Below are positions 12,009-22,272 of a DNA stretch of 64,000 nt, one piece after another (the stretch's first letter is position 1; each line of letters begins with the position of its first letter). Source of the DNA: Lateolabrax maculatus (taxonomy: Eukaryota; Chordata; Actinopteri; Acropomatiformes; Lateolabracidae); the NCBI GenBank assembly GCA_031216445.1, contig CM062206.1, forward strand, positions 26,379,501-26,443,500. Reading direction: 5' to 3'. The translations under genes were made by a program, and so were the position numbers. The notes below the pieces were generated by a model. That model was not told where the DNA came from and did no database searches. It saw nothing but the letters and a program-made list of their open reading frames with translations.

Positions 12009-14438
12009 TCAATATGGATACTTTTCCACCAACTCTCCTTCTATCTCCACTTCCTCCTCATCATCTGTGTTAGCTATCTGTAATAATGGCATCTGAGATT
12101 GATCTCCTGGCATTACAACACCAACCCATCTCAGTATCATAGCCTTTGCAAAGGTTAACAACAACGTACAGAAACAAAACATCACACATAATGATAGAAG
12201 AACCACCACCAAAATTTGAACCATCACTGCTCCTACTGGTCCTAATCTTCCCTGCAACCAAGCATTTGCAGACCATCCAGCTCCTTTTGATGGGCCAAAT
12301 GCATCCCTTATGTGTCTCAATGCATCTATGACACTAGTCATATTATCCGAGTTATCTGGAATCAAAGTGTAACATGCATCTCCGGTTAAATTCAAAGCAA
12401 CACACAGACCACCTTGTTTGGCCAAAATATAATCAAGAGCCATATCATGCTTTAACAATGTCAATCTGTGACTCCTCTGAGTATTAGACAAATGGTCAAA
12501 CCCTTGTATGGTTTCATTAGCAAACCCCTGTAAAGTGTAAGTAATATTATCAATATGATCTGCCAAAAATGTCACACCATACCACGGAAATAATCCTATT
12601 CCCCACTTTTCTCCTAGACTTATCCTCCAATGGTAAGACTCCAACGTATGAAATTGTGCTAATTCCCTTTTCCTCCTACTTCCGGGAAAAGCATTAGACA
12701 GATCTTCATCAGGTGCTTCTCCCCTCTGAATAACAAAGACCTCATATGGGAGTTTCAGTGTTGCCATGTAACAACATCCTGTCCACCCATATGGTAGAAA
12801 TATATATGCCTTACTGCCACAAACCCACCAAATATCTTTGAAATTCCCTATAGTCACATTTCCAGGCAAAAGCTGATTTTTCACCATCACAGTTCTGTGC
12901 ATTTTATGATGCGACTCATGAAAAGTCACTGGATATTCATTATTGTCAGTCTTACGTGCACTCTTGTCCAAAGTCATCAAATATTCATCACAGTCTGATA
13001 TCCCCATAAACATACCAGGTCCATTATGAGTGTTATTTGAACAAAAACAGCCGTCGGCCCTCATAGTTATCACATCCATCGCTTCAGGGACCGCTGTTAG
13101 CATATTTTCCTGCCGATCAAGCAAATTTATGTAAGATAATTCCTCTAACCAGGAACAATTTTGTCTAGGCCTGAACAAATGTCTTGTCAAAGTCATCAGC
13201 CTGTCTGTTGGTGATCGTTGTTTATACAACAGCCACGATAATGCATATAATTGACACACAGTACTTAAAGGTTGAGGTACCGTCTCTAAAATCGAAGGCC
13301 ACGTGCCCGGTGATGGAACCTTCACCACACATGGAGAATTCAATTGTCTAACCGATCTGACAGAATGAGTCAACTGCTGAAACCACAAGTTTCTAGCTGC
13401 CCACAAATCTGCAATTTGTAATACAGAAGAATCAAATCCATATGCCTTCCATGTAGTTTCCCTCTTTTGTACTGCATGATATTGATCAGTCATATCGTCT
13501 GATATCCTATCTGAATCAAAAAACTCCTCTTCCACATCTGGAATAGTCTTCTGAGTTGTCACAGATGAATCAACCTCATTTTCTTCCACCATCTGTTCTT
13601 CAACTTCAAAAGTCCCATTATTACCATTCACATCAGGTTCTATCTTTAACATAGACTTCTGTGTTACATTTACTACTTCCTTAAATATCAAAGAAGTCCT
13701 ATTAGGCGTTTGCGTCATATTTACAGAACTTGTAAACATCTGAGATGTTGTCGCTGTTGTAACACTCATCCCTTTCGAAGTCACTGCTAAAGTAGTCGCC
13801 TGGGTCGATGTATTAACATTCTTACTTGTTGTCAATTCTCCTGTTTTATCGACAGCTGTTATTACAAGAGTCACTATTCTAACCCTAGGTTCTGATTTTG
13901 ACCCCTCACTCTCAAACCGCGGATCATAAAAAGAACATCTATAATCACCCTGATCTTCCTGCTGGGTCGTATATACATAAAGACTACAATCTCCTTCAAT
14001 CTTTAGTCTTCTCTTGTCATTGAGTAACACATACTTTCTCAATGATGATGTCCCTAACAGATCTAAGATCCTGCCATGATTGTCTTCCCACTGAACTCTA
14101 AATTTCCCTGTACCACTATTCTCTCCTGTGCACTGACATGGGAGCTGAACTGACTTTCCCAAGATCACTTCAATCCTAGTCTTCGTAACGTTTTGGTCTG
14201 ACCCTTTTTCGAACTGGTCTTGAGTGGCTTCGTCCAACCGAATCTCCAAATTCTCCTGGGGCCGATACACAGCCCTCTTCAACCTTTGACGTTTCACACT
14301 CCACTGAAGCAGACTCTGCTGTTCCTGGGATGTGTTGAACGTCAATCTCACCAAACCTTCTTTCCTGTCCGTCAACTGCAGAGTCAGTTCTGGCATCATC
14401 AGCAATGTGCACAGAATCATCAACACCGTCCATAACAT
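12009..14438 (-). CDS. env: Retroviral envelope glycoprotein with N-terminal Ig V-like domain
   Basis: The open frame runs 12,009-14,669 (886 codons). I favour a start at codon 78 (14,438), where a Met is followed by a hydrophobic signal peptide (LWTVLMILCTLL). Numbering from the open-frame start: residues 165-270 form an Ig V-like domain with the first Cys in QLPC (178), Trp in VQW (194) and the DQGDYRC motif (Cys 245). About 270-350 is Ser/Thr-rich and mucin-like, and 350-405 is acidic. From about 410 a typical fish retroviral surface region follows, with many N-glycosylation sequons and a WWVCG...FLPYGW block. A furin site RRKR is at 665-668. The transmembrane subunit has a GGLC...C immunosuppressive-like/disulfide motif (756-766), a membrane span at about 812-838 and an acidic tail. 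Env mediates receptor binding and membrane fusion. It overlaps the integrase frame by about 260 bases and would be expressed from spliced RNA. The Ig domain is unusual for Env. Confidence 0.85.
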   Translation of the reverse strand: MLWTVLMILCTLLMMPELTLQLTDRKEGLVRLTFNTSQEQQSLLQWSVKRQRLKRAVYRPQENLEIRLDEATQDQFEKGSDQNVTKTRIEVILGKSVQLPCQCTGENSGTGKFRVQWEDNHGRILDLLGTSSLRKYVLLNDKRRLKIEGDCSLYVYTTQQEDQGDYRCSFYDPRFESEGSKSEPRVRIVTLVITAVDKTGELTTSKNVNTSTQATTLAVTSKGMSVTTATTSQMFTSSVNMTQTPNRTSLIFKEVVNVTQKSMLKIEPDVNGNNGTFEVEEQMVEENEVDSSVTTQKTIPDVEEEFFDSDRISDDMTDQYHAVQKRETTWKAYGFDSSVLQIADLWAARNLWFQQLTHSVRSVRQLNSPCVVKVPSPGTWPSILETVPQPLSTVCQLYALSWLLYKQRSPTDRLMTLTRHLFRPRQNCSWLEELSYINLLDRQENMLTAVPEAMDVITMRADGCFCSNNTHNGPGMFMGISDCDEYLMTLDKSARKTDNNEYPVTFHESHHKMHRTVMVKNQLLPGNVTIGNFKDIWWVCGSKAYIFLPYGWTGCCYMATLKLPYEVFVIQRGEAPDEDLSNAFPGSRRKRELAQFHTLESYHWRISLGEKWGIGLFPWYGVTFLADHIDNITYTLQGFANETIQGFDHLSNTQRSHRLTLLKHDMALDYILAKQGGLCVALNLTGDACYTLIPDNSDNMTSVIDALRHIRDAFGPSKGAGWSANAWLQGRLGPVGAVMVQILVVVLLSLCVMFCFCTLLLTFAKAMILRWVGVVMPGDQSQMPLLQIANTDDEEEVEIEGELVEKYPY

Positions 14439-15876
14439 TGACAGTCTCCCCTTCTGGATTTTGACTCTGGAGATTTTCATGCATTTCTCCTGTTGCATGT
14501 TCTCCCACAATTTCTCCCAGCTCTCTCGAGCCTTCACCATCTTGACTCTGCAGGTGTAGCACCTCCTCTCTGGGTGCTTTAACACAATGTGATAAATGAT
14601 ACCACGTTGGAGACCCTTTAACCTGGACCGCAGTTCCCGTACTGCGAACAACTTCAAATGGCCCTTCACGGCGTTCGTTATACCACTTCCTTCTAAATAC
14701 CTTCACATACACCTTGTCTCCAGGTTGCACTGTGTTTTTCTTGTGCTCATCGAGCCTCTCCTGCACCTCCTCTTTTATTTGCCTGTCAGAAACATATGTA
14801 GATATTCTTTTATGGAATTTAGCCATATATGTAACATATGCTCGCATTTCATCTTCCAAAAGAGACAAACTCGGACCCTTTCCACTTGTTTGCAAACAAG
14901 GGGTTGGCATCCGTCTCCCTGTAAGCAACTCATGAGGTGTCATATGCAAATCACGCAACTCACTTGAGCGACACACCATTAATGCCAATGGAAGTGCTGC
15001 TACCCAATTTAAGCCCGTGTGTTGACAAATTTTAACAATGCGATTTTTCAAAATACCATTCATTTTCTCACAAATCCCTTGACTTTGTGGATGATAAACA
15101 GCACCAAGACGTTGTTTAATTCCCAGTTTTTGCAAAATCAATTTCACAGTCTTATCAACAAATTCTTTTCCATTGTCCGAGGATATCCGATCCGGAAGTC
15201 CCCACCTGCTTATGACTTCTCTACACAAAAACTTGGCAACTGACTGAGCATCCTTTCGCTTAGTTGGACAAGCTTCAGGCCATCGCGAAAATCTGTCCAC
15301 AACGACTAACATATACCTCTTTCCGTCAACTGGTTTTATCATAGCAACATAGTCAACAACTAGCTCACGCATTGGACCTCTCGGAGTTGGAATGTAACCA
15401 GGAGGAACCATCACACCTCTCCGAACATTGTTTTTCAGACAGATAGTGCATCTGCCTATGACATAGTCAATCTGCTCAAACAAACATGGTGCCCAAAATC
15501 CATACTCCTTTGTGATCTTTCTTCTAACTTCCCCCCTTGCAACATGAGCTAACCCATGTGCTTCTTGAATCATCAGACCCAACAGGTCTGGGGGCGCTAT
15601 TATCAGCCCCTCATGATTTCTCCAAAGTCCAGTAAAATCTTGTGTGGCACCACGCTCTTGCCACAACTGTTTATCCATTGCAGATGCAGCTTCCTGCATC
15701 AGAATCACATCCCTTAGTGTGATTTTGTCTTCCAAATTCACTTCATGTGTAACCAGAAGTACTTTGCCCAATCTGTCTGCACCCGTGACTGCTTTTGCAG
15801 CTTCATCAGCCGCGTTATTCCCTGTCCCAAATAAATCACCTTCTCCTGTCAGTGTTTTCCTCCTCTTCTTTTTAGC
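14176..15876 (-). CDS. pol: Retroviral pol remnant: RNase H end plus complete integrase
   Basis: The frame is open from 15,876 to the stop at 14,176. It begins with the last RNase H residues (GNNAADEAAK), then a complete integrase, which inserts proviral DNA into the host genome. Counting from the codon at 15,771: HHCC zinc site H72, H76, C108, C111; catalytic D140, D199 and E235 with 35 residues between the last two (DD35E); then a GPF...WYHLSHCVKAP segment, the GPY/F module of gamma-like retroviruses and chromoviruses. The frame has no start of its own. A stop lies just upstream at 15,877-15,879, near where the leader is fused to pol by deletion, so it cannot be made as a normal Gag-Pol. 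The last ~490 bases overlap the open env frame. All catalytic residues are present, but no reverse transcriptase remains. Confidence 0.85.
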   Translation of the reverse strand, partial: AKKKRRKTLTGEGDLFGTGNNAADEAAKAVTGADRLGKVLLVTHEVNLEDKITLRDVILMQEAASAMDKQLWQERGATQDFTGLWRNHEGLIIAPPDLLGLMIQEAHGLAHVARGEVRRKITKEYGFWAPCLFEQIDYVIGRCTICLKNNVRRGVMVPPGYIPTPRGPMRELVVDYVAMIKPVDGKRYMLVVVDRFSRWPEACPTKRKDAQSVAKFLCREVISRWGLPDRISSDNGKEFVDKTVKLILQKLGIKQRLGAVYHPQSQGICEKMNGILKNRIVKICQHTGLNWVAALPLALMVCRSSELRDLHMTPHELLTGRRMPTPCLQTSGKGPSLSLLEDEMRAYVTYMAKFHKRISTYVSDRQIKEEVQERLDEHKKNTVQPGDKVYVKVFRRKWYNERREGPFEVVRSTGTAVQVKGSPTWYHLSHCVKAPREEVLHLQSQDGEGSRELGEIVGEHATGEMHENLQSQNPEGETVNVMDGVDDSVHIADDARTDSAVDGQERRFGEIDVQHIPGTAESASVECETSKVEEGCVSAPGEFGDSVGRSHSRPVRKRVRPKRYED

Positions 15877-15879
15877 CTA

Positions 15880-16204
15880 TTTTAACTCTTTTAGTACTTT
15901 ATTACTGCTATTCTTTTCTCTTTTTTTTTTTTCTATCACACTCCCCCCTTTTGCGTTGTGCACTACGCAATAAAACCCAAATTTAGAACGGAGTCTCCCC
16001 CCACCATGAACACAGCATGGCACACACACATGATCCTTTACGGTGCGACTACAGCAGCCACAGAACAAATTCAACGAACACACCAGCGCTCCATCATGTG
16101 AGAAATGTTCACCGTATTGGCCAATCTGGAGCGGGAGTAGGTGCGCTGAAGCCATCGGCGACGCTGCAGGTCACAACACGTCCGGAGTTCGTGACGCCAA
16201 TTTC
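15880..16204 (-). other. Retroviral leader with candidate primer-binding site
   Basis: Five bases inside the 5' LTR on the minus strand is TGGCGTCACGAACTCCGG (about 16,183-16,200), which has the TGG start of a tRNA primer-binding site. I did not assign the tRNA. The rest of the leader holds a G-rich purine tract near 15,945. An open frame at 15,877-16,155 shows no Gag motif. The deletion junction with pol is at about 15,880. Confidence 0.5.
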
Positions 16205-16660
16205 TGTTGTATCTTCTGTAGCGATGATGTGATGATGATGAAGAAATCTCCGCTGACACCGACTTAATTGTATAAAAAGGTTTATTACAAAAAGTACAGC
16301 GTCAAAACAAGCACCAAAGATTGCCTGTGAGAGGATCCGAAGCCAATGTGATTCTCTCCCGTTTTCCACTCAAACTACACCTTTTAAAGCCTCATGGTAT
16401 AGCTAATGTGTGGTGTCAGGATAGGCTCAGAGCCAACCTCATAACCATATATGGCTATTTTACAAAAAGGGAAGATGTGAACATATAGTTCATGTTGAAA
16501 CTGATCTCATCTCTTTGGAACTTTAGGAAAACGACCCCCAAGGGGCACCCATCTATGAAAGTAGCCAGACCTTGGACATAGGCTTATCTAAACATTTCAC
16601 ACACAAGTATCTAAACATTGGACACACATGGCAGAGACATCTTTCAGCTCAAATACCTCA
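16205..16660 (-). repeat. 5' LTR of the endogenous retrovirus
   Basis: A 456-bp copy of the 3' LTR with four substitutions by eye: in CTTCTG(A/T)AG, GGGAAG(G/A)TG, GACCC(T/C)CAAG and AAGTA(C/T)CTA. It serves as promoter for minus-strand transcription. Confidence 0.9.
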
Positions 16661-17956
16661 ACTTTCACTGTATGACTTGAAATGGCATGATTTTTGACTA
16701 GGATAGGAAGCTTAATTTTATGTAACGTGTCAAAATTTGGTTTTGAATTTTTTTCTAACGTCAATAATACACTGCGGCTAACACTGACGGCAAAAAAAAA
16801 ATGCATACACTTAGGTAAACTTATGTAAAACTTATATTGCTTACACTTATGTCCCCTCAAAACAAACAAAAAATGATTTTGATTTATTATTTCTTGTAGT
16901 TTCAGTTTTTCAATTTTACCAATAACTAATAATCAGTTTGAGGAGGTTTTTTAAGTAAAGAAAAGTTCAAATTGTCTGATTTCAGCTTCTTAAATGTGAA
17001 TATTTCTCTCTGTTTCTTTGTTCCTTTATGACAATAAACTGAATATCTCTTTGGTTTGTGGACAAAACAAGAGATTTGAGGACGTCATCTTGTGGTTTGA
17101 GAAACACTGATATTTTCTAACTAATTTTTTTTAACATTTTATTGACCAAACAACTAATAGATTAATCATTTAAATAATCAACAGATGAAAGCTTCATATT
17201 TCTTATGCTGGGAGCATGGCTGGGAATGAAAGCTTTACAGACATAATAACAGTAAATAAGGGGGGTGGGGCTTAGCAAAGGGTCAATACAGTTGTATAAA
17301 TGTGAAGGTGAAATTTGGGAACTGTCAATCTTGTATTCTGGTTATTGATTGGTTCCTTTGGCACTAAATGATAGATTAGCATGAAAAAAAAATGCATTGA
17401 GTCAGAAGCCCCTGTCCTCCAAGCCCCCACTTGCTCCTTTCTTTTCACACAGACTGCTCCTTCTCCTCCACTTGCAGGTGTCACTAGTGAGCCATTTTAA
17501 GTGTATTTTCTTCCAAAGAAGAGAGAACAAATATTTTATAAATGATACTGAAATTTGGTAATGGTTTATTTCAACCAGTTACTCTTTCTTAAAACAAATA
17601 TTTTGATCTTCCTCTTGCCTCTCAAAAATATAGGAGGAGCGACCTACTCTGCCTTTTTCAAGGTTTTTCAAATTTTTATTTTGGTGCAACACTAGTCACT
17701 GGTCAACATGAAATTCAAAACTATACTGAAAAATATGTAAAGGATAAGCTAACAATCATCTTTTAGTTTATTGAGGGGAGATTGGCTAACACAGTTCAGG
17801 TAAACTATTTCACAACCAATAGCATTTATTTTGATTTTGGCAGATTTCATGATTCATAAATTTGTTTTGTTTTTTTCTTCTTTCTCTCTGCAGATTAGTG
17901 GTGCGAGTTGGTTTTATGAGTAAACTGAAAAGGTGAGTACTGCACTGCAGTTAAGG

Positions 17957-20609
17957 ATGCCAAAAGATTACACCTGTCGTAGTTGTGGTGCTACAGTTAA
18001 TACCCTAAAAGGGTACGTGATGCATCAAGGGCTTCATAAAAATGAGCCACATTATCAGTATGCGTGTTGTATGGAAAGTTGTAAGTTTCAATTCAGAAAT
18101 TACAATGCTTTTAAATGTCATGTTTACCGCCATCATCGGCGGTCATCTACCGTCTCACAGTGTCAAACTTTGCAGGCACCCTTTCTATGTCAACTTCCAC
18201 ATTGTCAGAAACAGTTGGTCGACCTTAAAGACCTTCTCCGTCACCTAAAATCTCACATTTCAAGAAGAGAGGTAGCGCATTGCCCATTTAAAGACTGTGA
18301 TAAAACGTTTTCAGTGACATCATCTTTCACAGCCCACCTATCTAGGAAGCACAAAAACCCCACAGCTCTGCATGTCTCTGGTGCATACTGTCCTCCTTCA
18401 GTTCCTAGTGAGTCTCAGTCCTCTGTTGCTGAACGCGAGGCAGATGAAGGGTCAGCTGATGATGAGCCTGAGGCAGATGTCCCAGACCTTGCACAAATGA
18501 AAAGTTTGTACATGAGAAATCTGTGCATGTTTTATATGAAACTACAGGCCAAACAACTTATCCCTTCCTCTACAGTTCAGTTGATCGTAGAAGAAATTAA
18601 TACTCTTAATGGAATGTGTCTGCAGTACACGAAAAGTCAACTGAAAGCATCTCTTCAAACAAAAACTGAACTATCTGAGACTGAAATTGGAGATGTTTTG
18701 AAGACCCTAGATGATGTAGATATTCATGGATCCTGCAGCTCCTCCCTTTCCACAGAGTACTACAGAAAACAGTATTTTGAGGAGAATTTTCCATACGTGC
18801 ATCCACAACCCATTTTTTGGGGGTTTGATGAAAATAGAAAGGAGCAATATGCTCAGTATGTTCCCATAAAGCATACATTGACAACTCTGCTAAAACATAC
18901 TGATGTGCTGGAACAGGGTTCTAGATCTGTGAATGAAAGTACACCTCATATTTTAAATGATGTGTGTGATGGATCAGTATTTAAATCCAATCCTCTTTTC
19001 GCTGAGTCCGGTCTCACATTAAAAGTGATACTTTATCAAGATGCTTTTGAGGTGGTTAATCCCCTTGGCTCGGCAAAGAAAAAACATAAGATGCTTGGAG
19101 TCTACTTCACTCTAGCAGATTTTGAACCTTTCCATCGATCCACTGTTGACAACTTGCAGCTTTTGCTTTTGTGCCGAGAAGCTGATTTCATATATTTTGG
19201 CCACGAGAAAGTGTTCTCTCAATTGATAGCTGATCTTGGAGAACTGGAGACAAATGGACTGAATATTTCTGGAAACATTGTCAAGGCAACTGTCTTTTGT
19301 ATTGCCGGTGACAATTTGGGGTCACATAACATTGGTGGATTCACAGAAAATTTCAGTACATCTCAACATTTCTGCCGATATTGTCACGTAACCAGAAGTG
19401 AGCTAGACAATTTGGAACACCATGCTCCAATCCGTACAGTACAAGAGTACAATGACACTGTTCAAGAACTGCAAAATGGTGATGTAAGTGTAGTAAGAGG
19501 TGTGAAATTTAACTGTCTTTAATTCACTGACATTTTTTCATGTTTGCCAGCCAGGCCTCCCACCCTGTATTGGCCATGATCTCTTTGAGGGTGTCGTGGC
19601 ATCTGACCTTGCCATTTACCTGACCCATTTTGTCAAGGTGAAGAAATTCTTCACATATTCACAGCTTAATCGAAGGATCAAACAGTTTAGTTACCAGGAA
19701 TCTGATGGTAGCTCTAAACCAGCTGAAGTTTCAGTAAAGGGTGTAAAATTAGGTGGCCAGGCAACAGAAAACTGGTTTTTACTGAGACTTCTCCCCATTA
19801 TCATTGGCGAAAAGATCACAGACATAGAGGATCCTGTATGGCAACTGACTGTCCAGCTGAAAGAGCTAGTGGAATTGATTTGTGCCCCTACTATATCAGT
19901 ACCCCAGGTTGCATTGCTCAGTGTTCTGATTGGTGATTATCTGGAAGGAAGGAAAGAATTGTTTCCTTCACAAAAACTAAAACCAAAGCATCATTACCTC
20001 ACCCACTACCCTGCCTTAATACTAAAGTTTGGCCCACTCATTCGGCTGTGGACAATGAGGTTCGAGAGTAAGCATTCATATTTCAAAAGATGTGTGCGAA
20101 GGACACAAAACTTCAAAAATGTATGTCACACACTTGCAAAGAACCATCAGCTACTGCAGGCATACCTACATTCTGGCTCCTTTTTTGCACCCTCATTGAT
20201 GGTTAAGAACTCCACTCCTTTCCATGCTGAACTGTACAGCGAAGCAGTGCGCTCTGCAGTAGGAGAAACCTTAGTCAAAGAACCCAATGTTGAGTCAGCT
20301 ACTGAGGTGCAGTGGAAAGGCACTCAGTATAAAAAGGGACTCTTTTTGTGTTTAAACCAAGGTGAGGCACTTGAATTCGGACAGATTGAGCTCATGCTTG
20401 TGACGCAGGACCAGCATGTGTACTTCATTGTTACACCTCATGACGTGTCCTATATGCCAGCATTTGCATTGTATGAAGTGAAACAAGCAAAGCAGAGCAT
20501 GAAATGTTGGAAGCCTGAGCGGAAACTAGATTATTATCCTTTGCCTGTGTACAAGCTTTGTGGGACAAGGGTAATTTCACTTAAGCATAGCATTGTTGAC
20601 TCAGAGTAA
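17957..20609 (+). CDS. CACTA/EnSpm-type transposase with C2H2 zinc fingers
   Basis: Two coding exons: 17,957-19,483 (donor GTAAGT) and 19,551-20,609 (acceptor TTTGCCAG), reading frame kept, about 861 residues, no internal stop. The exon opens after an acceptor at 17,893; a short upstream ATG frame precedes the chosen ATG. Residues 5-133 hold four C2H2-like fingers. Then come an acidic linker and a transposase core that parallels tnp2-type CACTA enzymes: a YQDAFEVVNPLG block (D362), an AGDNLG block (D452) followed by CRYC, the HDLFEGVV block at the exon 2 start (H518) and GPLIRLW..RFESKH (E681). I infer D362, D452 and E681 as the acidic triad. It would bind and cut the CACTG ends. It sits upstream of the SAM-domain gene in the same direction. 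KDZ-type transposase was considered; the CACTG ends favour CACTA. Confidence 0.75.
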
Positions 20610-21901
20610 TCTGGAGTTTGAGAGATTACAATCTGACAATAATGCTTGAAGAACAGTATTTTTCATCCCTTCTAGTCCTCCTAATCATGGATGCAGAGAG
20701 TCAGCTTCTGTCTTTCATAACATCAAGTCTTCCTAAACTGAGAGACCCTGAGCCTTTGCTGGAGCATCTGCAAGGTTTAGGAGTTGAGGACCTGAAGGAC
20801 CTGAGCTACCTGCAGGAGAGTGACCTCCTTTCTGTCCTGAGACCAATTGAAGCCAGGAAACTTCTGTCACTGCTCAAAAAGACAAGTATGTGTTTCAATT
20901 TGTACATAGAAACTTTCACATTAGAAAAATGTGCATAGTCAAAATATACTTATTAGGTACACCTGTTCAAATTAATGCAGTCCAATACAGCAGTTCTACT
21001 ATGAATTATACTTCAAAGAATCTTCTTCAAAGAAAAAGGTGATGACTATACACTATACCTTGTTCATCATTGATTTCATAGTGGGTGTTAGTGGTGGTGT
21101 ACTGTACTGCATTATATTGAGAAAGGAACAGTTTGAAATATATCAGTTGGCTATATAGTATATAATTATGTTAGGTATTAATATACCCAGATTGAGCTAT
21201 GTGATGTCTGTATGGTTAAATATTACTACTATCTGTCCTTTATTAAGGCCAACAAGATGTCTTGGACAGTCCTCCAAGCAACCAGAGCAACCAGCAGTTC
21301 AGCAGAGCCAGTACAAGTCCAGGAACACAGTCTTACGAGATGCCCCTTTCTGGTGAGTATATGCATCTGTTGCACAGAATCACTCTTTTGGGTTAGATGG
21401 GCTGAAAAATAATATAATCTACCTGTAACTTACTGTAATATAGTACAATCACCAGCAGTGAATTGACAATCGCTCCACAGCCAGTTAAATTGATACTAGT
21501 ATGATTCCCCTGGACCTATTTATTGCAACTATTTTTGTCACTTTAAAAAGGACTGTAAAACCTACAGTGTCTGAAAATAAATGAAGAAGAAACAAATTAA
21601 GTACTTTTAGTTCAGATTTATTGAACAACTAAGCACAACTGAACAAGTTTAAAAGTATAAATTTACCTGCATATTAAAATACAATCTCTTTGTCACATTT
21701 GAGTTGTCAAGTAGCAGGTTCTCTGCATCCCTTGTAAACAAAATAAATAAAATGAATAAATTTCACAAAGGCAATGCCATCAAGTGCAAAGGCCTGTTCT
21801 CTTTAAAGGCCTGGAGGCAGTGTAACTTGCAAACAAATAATAATGTCATGGGCAAAAATGTCACTAAACTGAAAAAAAGTATTGCAAATAAACACTTAAC
21901 A

Positions 21902-22272
21902 CTAAACACTGCCATACACTGACACGTTTTTCTTGGGAACAAGCTGCTGCTCTTCCTCCTCCTCGACCAGGTCTACCTCCGCCACCGGCGCTACAGCTGC
22001 CGCTTCGATATTTGAACTGTCCTCCATTTCGTCACCGTCTCTTCCCCTTCTTGTTACAGACTGGATGGGGTGGAGTCACGTGACTACATACGCTGTACTA
22101 CAAACGCTGTCTTAAAGGGACATGAACACAGCCTATCTATACACACAGCCAAAAGACAAAAAACACTTTTCTTTTCTTTTTTTTAAACACCGAATATACC
22201 GACATGGGCAAAATGAATTCGGTTATCGTAAATTTCGGTATCGGTAAATTTTCGGTTTATCGCCCAGGCCTA
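21902..22272 (-). mobile_element. hAT element fragment with truncated transposase start
   Basis: The right border reads, on the minus strand, TAGGCCTGGGCGATAAACCG, the terminal motif of many fish hAT elements. Inward, a 41-codon frame (22,027 down to a stop at 21,902) begins MEDSSNIEAAA, has an acidic run and ends PKKNVSV. This resembles the acidic N-terminus that precedes the BED finger in ZBED/hAT transposases. The rest of the transposase is missing. The other end of the element was not found, although the sequence back to about 21,600 may belong to it. Confidence 0.5.

Larger units (their letters stand above)
10604..16660 (-). mobile_element. Endogenous retrovirus, gag/pro/RT-deleted, integrase and env retained
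   Basis: Two 456-bp direct repeats (10,604-11,059 and 16,205-16,660), each TG...CA when read on the minus strand, bound the element. ACTT flanks both sides (10,600-10,603 and 16,661-16,664), a 4-bp target duplication as in murine-leukaemia-type retroviruses. The order on the minus strand is 5' LTR, leader with a TGG-start primer site, the last few codons of RNase H plus integrase, env, a roughly 950-bp 3' region, a polypurine tract and the 3' LTR. Gag, protease and reverse transcriptase are absent: only about 0.4 kb lies between the 5' LTR and integrase. By eye the LTRs differ at 4 of 456 positions, so the insertion is young. The Env layout and GPY/F-type integrase tail suggest a gamma/epsilon-like fish retrovirus. 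Confidence 0.9.
10531..17197. mobile_element. hAT-like MITE split by the retrovirus
   Basis: Sequence on both sides of the retrovirus belongs to one common fish interspersed repeat. The left part (10,531-10,603) starts TAGAGCTGCAACAATGAA and contains ATAATCGATTA. The right part (16,661-17,197) carries the typical body (CAGCTTCTTAAATGTGAATA, AATAAACTGAATATCT, AGGACGTCATCTTGTGG) and ends in ACTAATAGATTAATCATTTA, the counterpart terminal region. This repeat family has CAACTAACGATTA-type ends and is usually classed with hAT MITEs. The retrovirus therefore inserted into a MITE that already lay in an intron of the CACTA element. The outer duplication was not resolved. Confidence 0.55.

Noticed and set aside
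15877..16155. 92-codon frame in the retroviral leader as a possible Gag start.
   Set aside because: No Gag motif. It ends at the deletion junction and is better read as untranslated leader.
17272..17484. Possible short gene on the minus strand upstream of the transposase.
   Set aside because: It lies in the intron or leader of the CACTA element with no start context or similarity.
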